From Nymphaea colorata (Eukaryota; Streptophyta; Magnoliopsida; Nymphaeales; Nymphaeaceae), in assembly GCF_008831285.2 (NCBI RefSeq), contig NC_045139.1, forward strand, positions 11,132,704 through 11,196,703: 64,000 nucleotides of DNA. The letters are read 5' to 3'. This document shows positions 24,924-37,000 of the stretch, in pieces. The notes under the pieces were generated by a model. It made no database searches, was not told the origin of the DNA, and was given only the letters and a program-made list of their open reading frames with translations. A program made the translations under genes and the position numbers. Position 1 is the stretch's first letter; the number at the start of each line of letters is the position of its first letter.

Positions 24924-26582
24924 TTAGTGTCTTTATTAACCTAGATGTTCCTGTGTTTTAAAGCGGTAGGGCGCGACATTTAAGCTGAAGGGTGCACCGT
25001 TGCTATCGCTGACACCGATACAGCTCAAAACCCCGGAGGCAGGAGAAATGGGAGGCCTTCGGGCTTTTTTCGAGCGGTGGGATTAATACCTCTTTTTCCT
25101 TTTTCCTGCAAATATACTTCATTTTAAAGTTAATTACTTATAACAGCCTAATAATTGAGGAATTATAAATGACCCATTGATTTTTTTAAAATAATTTTTT
25201 GACAAATAATTTTAGACACCTTGTTCATAATAATCTTTAAACTAAAGCAATCCAAAGTTATTTTCATCGAGCAAATTTGTTTGGAAACTCAACCTAGCCC
25301 TTCTGATTGATCTCGGAAGAGAAAGTAATTTCACTTGGATCTCCACTCAATTTCATTAGATCTGGTGCAACATTGTTTCTGTTGACGTGGTAAAAGTTTC
25401 ATAGTAAAATTCATGGTTCATCAAACTAAGAATCTTAGGTGAGACTTAAGATCCACACTTAATATCTGTGTTTTACTTCTTTGTAGTGAGGAAAAGTCGG
25501 ATTTAGGATCGAAAGGGTTGGGATCTTAAAGAATCTCAAATTTGAGCCTTTAGATGCCGTCTAAGATAATGAGTATTAGAGAAACTGGTGACTTTTTGTC
25601 TCCCACCTTGTTCTTCTTGTCATGGAAACCTTCTCCAAATGTATTCAAGCTATATATTGTGGATAGGTTGTGGATAGGAAGGGTTTTAGAATCCCATAGC
25701 CCCCATGAGGATGGCTGGCCCCGTGTTCTTTATCCTTGACAAATGACGTTCTTTTGTTTTACAAATGTATAAATCAAGCTAACTCTATATGAACTTGAAT
25801 GAAAGCATGAAGGATGAACCTGGTTATATGCGCTACACTGGTGCATAATTTTTCATGCGCTAACATAGTTAATAACTAAAATACTTTTAATTTATGCTGA
25901 AAAAAACTTTTTGTGAAGACAAAAATGGAAATGAAACAAAAAAAATTTATGGAAAACATTTATTTTTAACGAATTACCAAAATGTCATTCTCCCTGTAAT
26001 GCGCACACGCAACTTTCTATGCATGAACGTTGGTCAATGTGGAGAAAACATGTCTATTATCATTCATCTTTGAGAATAGTAAGGCTTTTGTATTTTAAGC
26101 ATCCCTTTATAAGATGCATTTGTTAGCTTTGCATTTCATATCCAATCTCATATTTGTTGGGGGATTTAAGATTCTAACATACATGATTTTAATTCAATAA
26201 GAGAACCAAAATATGCAGATTTCAAATAAGTTGGCTAGCAGGGGCAAAGGGAAGGAGGGCTGGCAAGGGCTATGACCCCCCTTCATGTTTTGATAATTTA
26301 AATCTTAGCTATCAAAGTTTTAAAAATGTTAGCTTGGCCCTTGTAAAACTTTTGAAAAAATTTAGGTTGGCCTCAATTAAAAATTTTCAAAAAATTTATA
26401 TAATAGGTTGAAATATTATTGGCTTCACCCGTGTTAGCTAGGGTGGAAATGTGGAATTCATTAAATATGTTGCTCTAAACACCTTGTCCTCAACACTAGA
26501 GGGGTGGAGTCAATAATTTTCCATAAAGGGAGGCAAAATAGAGTTTTAAAATTTTGACAAGAGCTGAAATATTTTTTTTAAA

Positions 26583-26935
26583 TTTGAATATAAAATAAAT
26601 GATAAATTTTTAAATTTACATATAAAATTTAAGGTCGGACCTCCCCTTCAATCAATGTATAGCTTTTAAAATGTAAGTATGAATTTAAAATCAATTCAAA
26701 ATTTGTATATAAAATAAATGATAAAATTTTAAATTTACATATAAAATTTAAGGTCAGACCTCCCCTTCAATCAATATATAGTTTTTAAAATGTAAGTATG
26801 AATTTAAAATCAATTCAAAATTTGTATATAAAATAAATGGTAAATTTTTAAATTTACATATAAAATTTATGGTCAGACGTCCCCATCAATCAATTTATAG
26901 TTTTTAAAATATAAGTATGAATTTAAAATCAATGC
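26583..26935. repeat. Tandem array, 119-bp unit, three copies
   Basis: The anchor AAGGTC(G/A)GACCTCCCCTTCA occurs at 26631 and 26750 and as a variant at 26869, an exact 119-base spacing. The unit is AT-rich with the words TATAAAATAAATG and GTAAGTATGAATTTAAAATC. Copies differ by a few substitutions. The array lies 0.4-0.75 kb upstream of the METTL13-like ATG. Confidence 0.85.
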
Positions 26936-27086
26936 TAGTGAATCAAGCGTAAGCTCACTTTATAAAAGCCTCAAACTCAAACAAAACATCATGTGATACG
27001 TCATCGCTATCCATCCCTAACCTTGAGCTACTTCGATTCGAATATCTGGATGTCGAACTATGAACCGACTTCGTAAAACCCCCACA

Positions 27087-27099
27087 AAACCCTAAACCC
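27087..27099 (+). promoter_or_regulatory. Telo-box (AAACCCTAAACCC) upstream of the METTL13-like gene
   Basis: AAACCCTAAACCC lies about 245 bases before the ATG. Telo-boxes are known in plants from promoters of genes for translation components, which would fit a gene whose product modifies eEF1A. Its use here is inferred from position alone. Confidence 0.45.
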
Positions 27100-27342
27100 A
27101 TTTGACGCGATTCAACGAATCACCGCCGCCAAGTGCTTCTCTAACGCTACCGTAGATTGTCGCAGACCCGAACCTGCGGGTGAGAACGACAAGCACATTG
27201 CACAGCCATACGCAATATCACTCGATCGATTTCTGCACTCCGGCTAAAACCCTGCGCGGGTTCTTCCCCACCGAAAAACCTCAGGGTTTCTAACGGGCGC
27301 AGAGCAAGCAGAGGCGAGAACCAGAGAGGGACAGCAGGGGAG

Positions 27343-30300
27343 ATGGAGGAGGAGCTGCTGAAGACGCTGGGGACTTCACGAACAGAGACAATTGGGACAA
27401 GTTCTTCACCATCAAGGGCAGCCAGGACCCCTTCGAGTGGTACTCCGAATGGCCAGAAGTCAGCGGCCTGCTCCTCCACGAGCTCCGCTCCCTCGCGCCC
27501 GCTTCTCCCGATGGATGCGGGACCGGAGATTGCAGCGACAGTGCCACTGCTCCTGATGCCACCGCCTGCCGGATCCTGGTTCCCGGGTGCGGGAACTCCC
27601 GTCTCTCGGAGGGCCTCTATGACGCCGGGTTCCGTGACATCACCAACATTGATTTCTCCAGGATCGTTATCTCCGACATGCTCCGCCTCCACATTCGATC
27701 GCGTCCCAGCATGCGCTGGCGCGTCATGGATATGACCGACCTGCAGGTTTTTCTTTTTCGCCGCTCTGCTAGCCTTTTTTGTTTTCTTGAACGCCTTCTG
27801 ATCGGGAATAGTGCTCTAATTGTATATTTACTGGTTCTCTGCAGAAGTGGACTTCAATTTCTGTTAGTTTCGATCAAAATTGATTTGTTCCGATTGATTC
27901 ATGACGACTTTAGTATTTACTGTTATTTTTCATTTGCTCCATCACTTTTGTGCGCTTCTCTTGTATAGAGTCGTCTTGGTGAATCCGAGTTTTGGTTACA
28001 GCAGGCAAACCCAAATCCTTAAGCCTATACGTAAGTGTTTTTGGCGAGGTAGAGTTCATGCAGAGAAGGGAAGGTCATATTGATGTTCTTATCGGGTGTG
28101 TAACTAGAGATGAAACGCGAGTAAAAGGAGCATGAAGAACGTGTAGGGGAACCTTTCCCTAAGGTGTCGCTAAACTTGTCTAAGCGGATAAATTTACTTG
28201 CATGATAGGAGTCGTTCGCAATTGAATTTCTTAGTACGGGTACAAGATGCAGATTTTTGAAACGTTGGAGTTGGTAAATATGCTAAATTCTGCTTTGTTT
28301 TTGAAGATAGTTTGTTGAAAGAGAACCATAGTAGTATTATTCGTCTACCTGCATAATCTCTCTCTTTGTACCATTTTCTCTATATATTCTCCTCTTCTGT
28401 TCTCTTATTCCATATGTTTACCACTTGCTTTATCCAAATTATGGTTGCTAGTTTGCAGATGGATCTTTCGATGCTGTCGTTGATAAAGGAGGGCTTGATG
28501 CTCTGATGGAACCCGAACATGGTCCAGAGCTCGGGAACCAATATCTCTCAGAGGTCTTTGGGACTTCAATTTGAGCCTTGGAATTTGAGTAATGAGTTTC
28601 ATGCTTTTCATGTATGGTTTTGTGCTTGTTAATCAATGTTATTTTGAAGCATTAGCTGGATACTCATGGGATGATTTTATGGTATCAGGTGAAGAGAGTA
28701 CTCACTCTGGGAGGGAAATTTATTTGCCTCACACTTGCTGAGTCTCATGTAGTAGGTATAGGCATACATGATTCTTTATGATCAATTCTATGCCATGTTA
28801 ACAATTGAGAGTGCAGAAGATATTGCTGGTCTTTCTAGAATTACCAATTCAAACCTCATTTTGCAGAGTTGCTTTTCTCCAAGTTCAGGTTTGGATGGAA
28901 AATTGATTTAAAACCAGTAACTCTGGGGGCCTCTAGCAATCATGGCTTTCAAACCTTTCTCTTGGTTGCCTTGAGAGAAAAATCAAGTACACTGGATTTA
29001 ATTGTACCATCTTTCAATAGTTCTATTCTTGAGCATAAAGGAAATCAGGCAAGTTATGATCTTCCTCATTCTTATTTAGTTTCATCCCATTGTTTCTTTC
29101 ATCCGTCCTCCTGAATAGAGATGGATCTTTTACTGACACATATCAAATGATGTTTGTTTATTCTTTCACAGATTCGTGGTCTATTACAAGCAGTAGATGC
29201 TGAGAACAAAATTAGGAGTGAAAGTTTGCAGGGTGGTGTTGATATTGTGTATTCCCTGGAAGATCTCAAGTTGGGGGCTGGAGGAGATCTAGAACAACTT
29301 ATTTTTGGTCGTAGGTTGCACCTCATATTGGGTGGAAAAAAACTGTCTCGTTTCAGTTACAAGGCTGTAGTTTTGGACTCCAAAGAGGCACCTGATCCAC
29401 TAATGTATCAATGTGCAATCTTTTTAGTTCCAAAGGTGAGGCATGTTTTTGGGGCAAAAGCAAACTTTGTTTCCAATTATCTTGTTTATATTGTTACACA
29501 TGATAGTTCATTATCTTGTGGTTCACTTCTCATATTTCTCAATCCAATCTGGGGATGTTTGTTGGTCTGTACAATCTAGTGAAACATGGTAAAGCTGTTC
29601 TATGTTCTCCGAGTGAAGCCTGAAGAATTATTTTCATTATACATGCAAGTACATGCAATGTGTTCCTTTTCGTATGCAGCATTTTTGAGGTTGTCTATGT
29701 GTTTCTTCTCTTTGTTGTTGTACTGCATGTAACAATTTTATGTGGCTTCTTTGTCTGAGACGTATGACTGATACCTGACATGATTGCCCTCAGATCAGGG
29801 CTCATGAATGGCTTTTTTCTTCTGAAGAAGGACAATGGGTAGTAGTTGAAAATGCAAAAGCAGCTCGCTTAATCATGGTGGGTTTGAGCTTTCATTCAGC
29901 ATTGACATTTAAATAGTTGTTCTGTTGTTATCATCATGGCTGGTGATACTAACTACGTTCTGTTGGTGTAACCTCTTGTCAGGTTTTCTTGGATTCTGAA
30001 CATAGCCTTGTGGGCATGGATGATATCCAGGTGCTCCCTTTATCTTGTATGATGCTGTAATATTTTGTTTTAATGCTTTCAACACCCTGTCCACCTTAGT
30101 AGAAAATCATCCTACAAGTGAAGTACACAGTTTTATTTATTTATTATTTAAATTCTGATCACTTTGTTTTGGCAATTATTCAGAAGGATCTCTCTCCACT
30201 GGTCAAGACTCTGGCACCTGGGAAACTTGACAATGGCACTCAAATACCGTATGCTTCTATTTTTTCATTTTTATTTACATATGCATTATTGAGGTGGCCA

Positions 30301-33300
30301 TTTTTCCTTTTTCTTTTTTGTCTTTTATTGTTCTGTCTGTACGTGTTTATTCCTTCTGTTGGATTTATTTTTTGAGACTGAGATCCGTTTTCTGTCTTGT
30401 ATGTGTGGTTTTTAACATGAAAGACAAGTATCAAGTGCCCATAAAAACATGAACTACTGTCAGACTTGTTAGGACATATAAAATCCATCACAAGGACCAT
30501 CGGTGGGTGTCGTGATGGAAGTAACTTACCTAGCAATTGAGATCATTGTTCAGTTTTTGTATATTTTGTACCATGTTCTTATTTTTTATACTGATTAGAT
30601 GTTTTGGAAATTGTGAACTTGTTCATTGTTGAACTTACTTGTTCATTGTATACTTCAGTTTTATGATGGCCAATGATGGTGTCAAGCAACGCAACATTGT
30701 TCATGAGGTTTGCTCCTGTATAGCTCTGAGTTGCTAAAATTGATATTTGTTTCTCTTTGTTTTGCATTTTTTTTTCACTTGTTGTTCTTTTTAATCAAAC
30801 TTTTATATGTTTTCTGCTGTGCAATTTGGTGTTTTAAGAAATGCTTGTGTAACAACATCCACCCTGGTATGTTTGAATTCTGGTTTTGGGTGCTGCCACA
30901 TATCAACGTACTGTATATTGCATGGATGCATAATATGTTTTATGGATATCATGGTTCTTATTTGTGTGTGTGTACTTTCTTTCTAGAGAGTCAGGGACAT
31001 CTTAAAATACTTGTTTTTGTTACCATGTTAAAGCTATTTTCTGAATTTTGTTTCTTTAATTATGTAACACACATTTCCTTCTATTTGGCTTATGAGATGT
31101 CTTGTTACATGGTTTTCAATGGTTGGATTTCAAACTTGTATTATATCAAATGTTGGAGATACATGAATGATATATCTCCTTCAATAGCTGCTCACCACCT
31201 TCAGGATGTTGCTATGCAAATTAGGGGTGGGTATCGGGCCGGGCCGGGTCGGCCCAATTCGGCCCGTCGGGCCGGCCAGCCCGGCCCGATAATATTGTCG
31301 GGCCACCAAAAATTAGGCCCGGCCCGGCCCGCCTGCGAGGAGGGAGAGAGGAGAGGGGAAGGGAGAGGAGGGAGCTGAGAGGGAGAGGGAAGGGAGAGTA
31401 GAGACTGAGAGGGAGATCGGAAGGGAGAGGAGGAGGGGGAGAGAAGCAGGCAGAGAGGGAGATGGGAAGGGAGAGGGATACGGGAAGGGAGAGGAGGAGC
31501 GAAAGGGACCGAAGGTTTGCAGCACTACGCCCATGAGGAAGACGACCTCCGAATCTGTCCCCACATTCGTTTCGACAGGGAGGAGCCGGTAGGGAAAAAG
31601 GGAATGGCAGGAGGAACTCCTTTCAGCGTCGTGTCCTCATTTTCCCCAAATCGCATTTGCTACCACAACTTAGTCTCGAAGTGGTTGGGTACCAGTACTT
31701 GAACTACAGACGGGTGAGGAGTTCTTCAATAAGTTAATAACCATCCTGAGATTGGTTGATCCTTATCGAGGCATGAAAAAAAAGATCATGTGCTACCAAA
31801 TTTGTGTTTTTTCCCTGCCGGCTCCTCCCTGTCGGCAGGGAAGGAGAGGGATAGGGAGATGGGAAGGGAGAGGGGGAGCGGAGAGGGAGGGGAGCAGAAT
31901 CGAAAGGGAGCAGAGAAGGAGAGGGATAGGGAGATGGGAAGGGAGAGGAGGAGCAGAGAGGGAGGGGAGCGGAATCGAAAAGTGGAACACGCCGTTGGAG
32001 TTGCAGATTCCTCCTGTTGCTCCTCCTTGCTGCCTGTTCACCCTGGAAAAGGGGGAAGCCGAGACAGACGCACTTGATTTGGGAAGTCGTCTTCCCCACG
32101 ATGGCGATGCTGAAGAACGGGATAACAGAGGAGGCGGCGACGGAATGGAACCTAGCGTCAGAGCTTAGAGCTTGGGAGGAAGACAACTCTCTCTCTCTCT
32201 GGTTCGTTCCCCTTTGAAAGACGACATAAGCTTCACCTTCGGACGAACCAGGCGAGGAAAGAACTCTCACGCGAGACGGAAAATTTGGATGAGGAAGAAG
32301 ACCCGAGGCGGGAGTCGGGCCAGGCCGGGCCGCCGCTGGGCCGCTCTATCGGGCCCGGCCCAGGACCACTATCGGGCCGGCCCGGCGGCGGCCCGGCCCG
32401 ACGCCCAGGCCTAATGCAAATTTGGACTGGACAATTGAGTTCTAGTTCACTCCTCCTTGTGGGAGAGTTCTGATGGACAATTTTTTCCTCTATTCTTGTT
32501 TTGGGCCACCACATATCTCGTATTGTTATTTTTCTATTTTTGTCTTTAATTGCATTTTCTGTAATTACATATGGTAGAAAGTTGCAAAATTCATTTTAAT
32601 TAAAATTTTGGTTCCAATTACTCACGGCCTGTGCTTGGCATTATTGGGAAATTGATTTTCCTATGAGATTCTGCAAAGTATAACTGGATGAACCTTCTCC
32701 AATTGCCAAAATTTTTACATGGTGCTTGAGTTCCTTTTGGAAGGGAAATGACACTGTAGGAAGTCTGGCAATAGGGAAATCCATCTGCAGCCCCTGCATA
32801 TTGCTGGATGTAATTATGGGTTCTTACAGTCTCCCTCTTCATTTTGTCCCCTCTTTTTTTGACTTGTGACATTGGAAAATGTGGAGATAGTAATGCGGCT
32901 TTTCCCATTCTTAACATTGCTGAAGAAGATGTCTCTATCTTCTTGAAAGACATCACAAATAATGATGTATGCTTTGTCTTGGATCTAATGTCTGCATTTA
33001 TTCTATTTTTGTTTTCCATGCCTCATGGCTGGAAGGCAGTTTTGAATGCAAAGTGTGGCTTTTGATTCTTGAGTGTGGGTTCAACAATGGTAATTGTGAC
33101 TTTGTTTTGCTTTTTTTGTAGTTTGTTTGAATGCCTCATATTGTGAAGTTACCTTTTCTTGCATGACTTTGTTGTGGTCTTTTAGGTTACCCATGGATGG
33201 GTTTCTCACCATGAATTTTCGTCTCTTGACTTTTCTATGGTAGCAATTTGCTGGTCATTCATATTCATCTTGTCTTATTTTCCTTGTCAGCAGCTACGTT

Positions 33301-33962
33301 GCAGACGCTGAATACTAGTTTTGACTATATATATATTCAGGGTGTCTTTCCTCACAGCCAATACCAGCTGAGTGAAATGGTTGGCTGGTCTGGGCCATCC
33401 ATGTGGACGGCCCATTCTTTAAGGTTAAAAAAAAAAAATCATACCCGATGTGGGTGGGAGAGCCAGGTGCCTCCCCGGCCCCTACAATGGGGGAGGCTGT
33501 TGCCTCCCCCTTCTATTTACACTTTTTTTTTTAAAGTTTGGGCAGGGGAGGCCGTCACCTCCCCCGGGCGTAGACCTCTGTCCCGCCGTCGCCCAAGGGA
33601 GGCGACGGCCTCCCCTGACCAAAATCTTTCTTTTATGTATAAAAAAAAGAAAAAAGCATAGAGGAGGCCATTGCCTCCCCTATCGCTGCTGCCGGCCTCC
33701 CATCGCCAGCGGACTGGGGAGGCCGGTGGCAGCGATGGCCTCCTCTTCTCCTTCTCAAAGAGGGAGGGAAGGCAGAGAAGGCGTCGCCTTCCCCACCCGG
33801 CAGCTCGATCGAGTGTCTTATTTTTTTTTGGAAATGGAAGTGGGCCATCCATGTCTCTTTTTTTATTTTTTATTTTTATTGAAATGGAAGTGGGCCGTCC
33901 ACATGGACGGCCCAAACCAGCTGAGCGTTTTGCTCGGCTGGAACCTGCGTAAGGAAAGACAG

Positions 33963-34000
<38 letters not shown>

Positions 34001-37000
34001 TTTTATAACTAGGCTAAACTCTTCGACATCTTTTAGGTGCAAAAGGAAGAAAAATAGGTTTTGTTTGTGTTACACATGAAATATCTGATGGTGGCACAAT
34101 GGATACTGTATGTGAAGACACTTAAAAGTAGTGAACACATGACATCAGGCATTGATTTTTTTTTTTGTCATATTATATTGTTAAAATTTAGAAGACCTGC
34201 GATTGTCAAGGAGTGACAGTCGTCAAAAATGTCGGAACTGACACTTTGAAGTTTGAACCTTAAGGGTGTCATGGTAACATAGGTCATTGCTACTTCGTTT
34301 TGACTCCAAACAAATTACGTTGGGAGCCTAACACAGTTGGTTGTATCCCTGTATATTCAGTCAATATTCCTTTGACTTCTCCTGTTCTCATAGAGTTAAC
34401 ACTCTTATGCTTTTGTATTACTTCACTGCTTACATGCTTTGGATTGACCATGGATGAACATGATTTCAAGCTTTGATCGTAACCATTTCTTTCCATAGTT
34501 TTAGTTTTAGTTTTTGTTTTCTTGACTTTTCTAAGTATTTCAGGTTACATCCACCATGACTGGTGAAATAATTGTTGAAGATGTTGTTTATGAAGAAACT
34601 GAAGCTCATCATGGTGATCATACTGTATCAAAAGATTCAATATTTCGGCGACTTATCTTTAAAAGAAGCTTAGGTTTGGTGCAATCAGAAGTTTTGCTCA
34701 TAAGCAAAGATATTGCTGAGACAACGCTTAATCCAGGGAGGAGGAGTAAGAGTTCCGGTCGAATAAAAAAGAAGTCTTCACAAAAAGGTCAGTTAAATGC
34801 TTTCATCAATTGATGATGATCTGTCTCACCATCATTTTTCATACACCCATAGAAATTTGCACATGCACTTATGTTAGTGATTGGAACTGTATGACAATGC
34901 TTTAAGCTGTCAGAGGGATGTCAGATGGTGGATGTCAGGAAAGACTTTAGAAACATATATATGTAAAGTTTTACCTACTGGTGTTCTTGTTTGTTGGTTC
35001 ATGTTGTTTCTTCTGCACTATGGTGAATATTCACAATCACCTTATCGCTATTAGATCTATGGTTCAAAAAGAGTATATGGAAGGAAAAAAGTCGTGGAGA
35101 AAAAGAGGGAGAAGGTGAATAAAAAGAAGAAAAATGAGAAAAATGTAAAAACAAGAATAAAATTTAAAATGGTAAAAATAGAAGAAGGGAAAAAAATTCA
35201 CACTTTTTTTTTTTTTACTTGGCTGGTCTGACCCAGTAAGAAAGGTGGGTGCCTAAATTCTGGGAGCGTGGCTAGATGCACTTTTGACTACTAAGGTGGG
35301 CGTTCTCATTTTAGTACGTGTAATTATTACATGTTCAGACAACCATCCTTATGCTTGTGGCTTTCTTAGGTCTTTGTTTGTTGTCTATGGTAAATTTGAA
35401 ACTGTTGTGATTACATGTCCATTGCTTCAAGTCCTTTGAGTTATGACCTCTAGGAGGCCTTCTCTTGTTGGAGATCACAAATGTGAACCCCTTCACTTTT
35501 TTTTTTCCTTCTATATTTTATAGATAAAAAGGGATTTGTTCTACAATATCTCTTCACTTGGAAGATGCTAGCTCAAATTGGAAAAAGAAAATGAAAAAAA
35601 AAGAAAGAAAATCAATTCACTGGTTCTTTTATTTCATTTGCTTTTACAGGGTCAAGAGCCTCTTTGGAAGTTGATCATAGCTACTTGGCAAATTCCTATC
35701 ACAGGGCGATAATCAGTGGGTTTCTGTTGATTGCATCTAATATGGAACACTTGGTGGCAACTGGAGAAAAGGTAAATTTTCCAAGCTCCTTGTTGTGTAA
35801 AAGTACGATGTGAATAAAACAATTCTATCAGAAGAAATATCATCAGCGTTGTGATGTGGAAGGTACTTAAATATTTCTACAGAATAAAGCACATTATTGT
35901 GCTTGGTTGTTGTTTTTGAGCAAAGACAGCCTTATATTGATGGTTCTAACCAATGCATGAAACTTCCGTAGTTGCTTTTACAATTCCTGCTAGAATGCAC
36001 CTTTTGTAAGATTGAAGCTTATCGGTTGCAGATTAGAACCACTATCATTGGCCTTGGAGGCGGTCTTCTTCCAATGTTTCTTCGCAGATACATACCAGTG
36101 TTAGACATTGAGGTGCTTTGGAATTATATGGCCATCTAAACTTCTTTTGCTCATAAAGTTGACCATTCTATGTTTTCTTAGCAGTCTGATGTTCATGCAG
36201 GTCATTGAGCTGGATCCTGTCATCTTTAATGTAGCTAGAGATTATTTTGGTTTTACAGAGGACAACCAGATGAAGGTGATTTACATGCTTAAACCAATAT
36301 AATATGACTTTGCCTTAGTTTGTATTCTTGGTATTATCTCAACTTCTTGGTGCTAGTTCTTCCGTGACCACATTGATAATGTTGAGGAAATGTGCTGCTT
36401 TGGGATTTAAAGTTTTATGTATTTTGGAATTTAATATTAGGTAGCTTTTTGAATCTTTAAAATTTTGTTGGAGTCTTTATGTAAAGGGTTAAACATAACC
36501 CTAATCCTTATTTAGTCTAATTGAAAAGGAGCACCCGACAGATTGATGACTGCTACCTGTTCTCTCTTCCTTCCTCACGTTCTCCTCTTCTCTCTCTTCT
36601 CCACCTCTCTACGCAACATGGTATCAGAGCTTGGGACCTAGGAGTGTGCCATCTAGGGTTTCATGCGGCTTCCCTCCTTCTCTCTTTTCTCGTCTCTTCA
36701 TTCAAGAAAAGGTTGGACGTCTAAAGTTTCTGCTGCCTACAAAAGATATGGTGGGATTGTTTGATGAAAAGGGGCTGATCATGTTCTACATGTAGAGACG
36801 TGATTTGCACTCTATGTTGCTGTCGAAGTCTTGATGCTGCTGAAGAACCTAATCGGATGAAGTTGACAAGTTGCTGTCTTTGTTCATATCTGAATGTCGC
36901 AGTGTATCAGATCTAACTCAGGTGATGTCGTTGACAAACAGTTGATGTTGATCAGATCTGAATGTTGCAGAATATATCATATTTGATTCAGTTGATGTCG

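Larger units (their letters stand above)
24552..27342. other. Divergent spacer between BAP31-like and METTL13-like genes
   Basis: Both neighbouring genes are transcribed outwards from this 2.8-kb spacer, so it should hold both promoters. Next to the BAP31-like start there are CT/GA runs (24564-24690). Around 24848-24920 the motif CTCAACCGGCATAGCGTA recurs. A 119-bp tandem array fills 26583-26935, and a telo-box lies at 27087-27099. No other gene is supported. Confidence 0.6.
30708..34543 (+). other. METTL13-like intron 9 (3.8 kb, transposon-bearing)
   Basis: This intron holds the hAT-like element at 31222-32413 and the Mutator-like element at 33343-33961. The remaining bases are AT-rich with no coding support. 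The flanking exons end CATGAG/GT and begin CAG/GTTACATCC and join in phase. Confidence 0.85.

Noticed and set aside
30710-31378. A 222-residue open frame after METTL13-like exon 9
   Set aside because: It lies in the intron, runs into the hAT element end, and is made of hydrophobic AT-rich translation with no conserved motif. The next real exon is at 34544.
33450-34079. A 209-residue open frame
   Set aside because: It spans the core and right end of the Mutator-like element and the TA microsatellite, so it cannot be a conserved protein.
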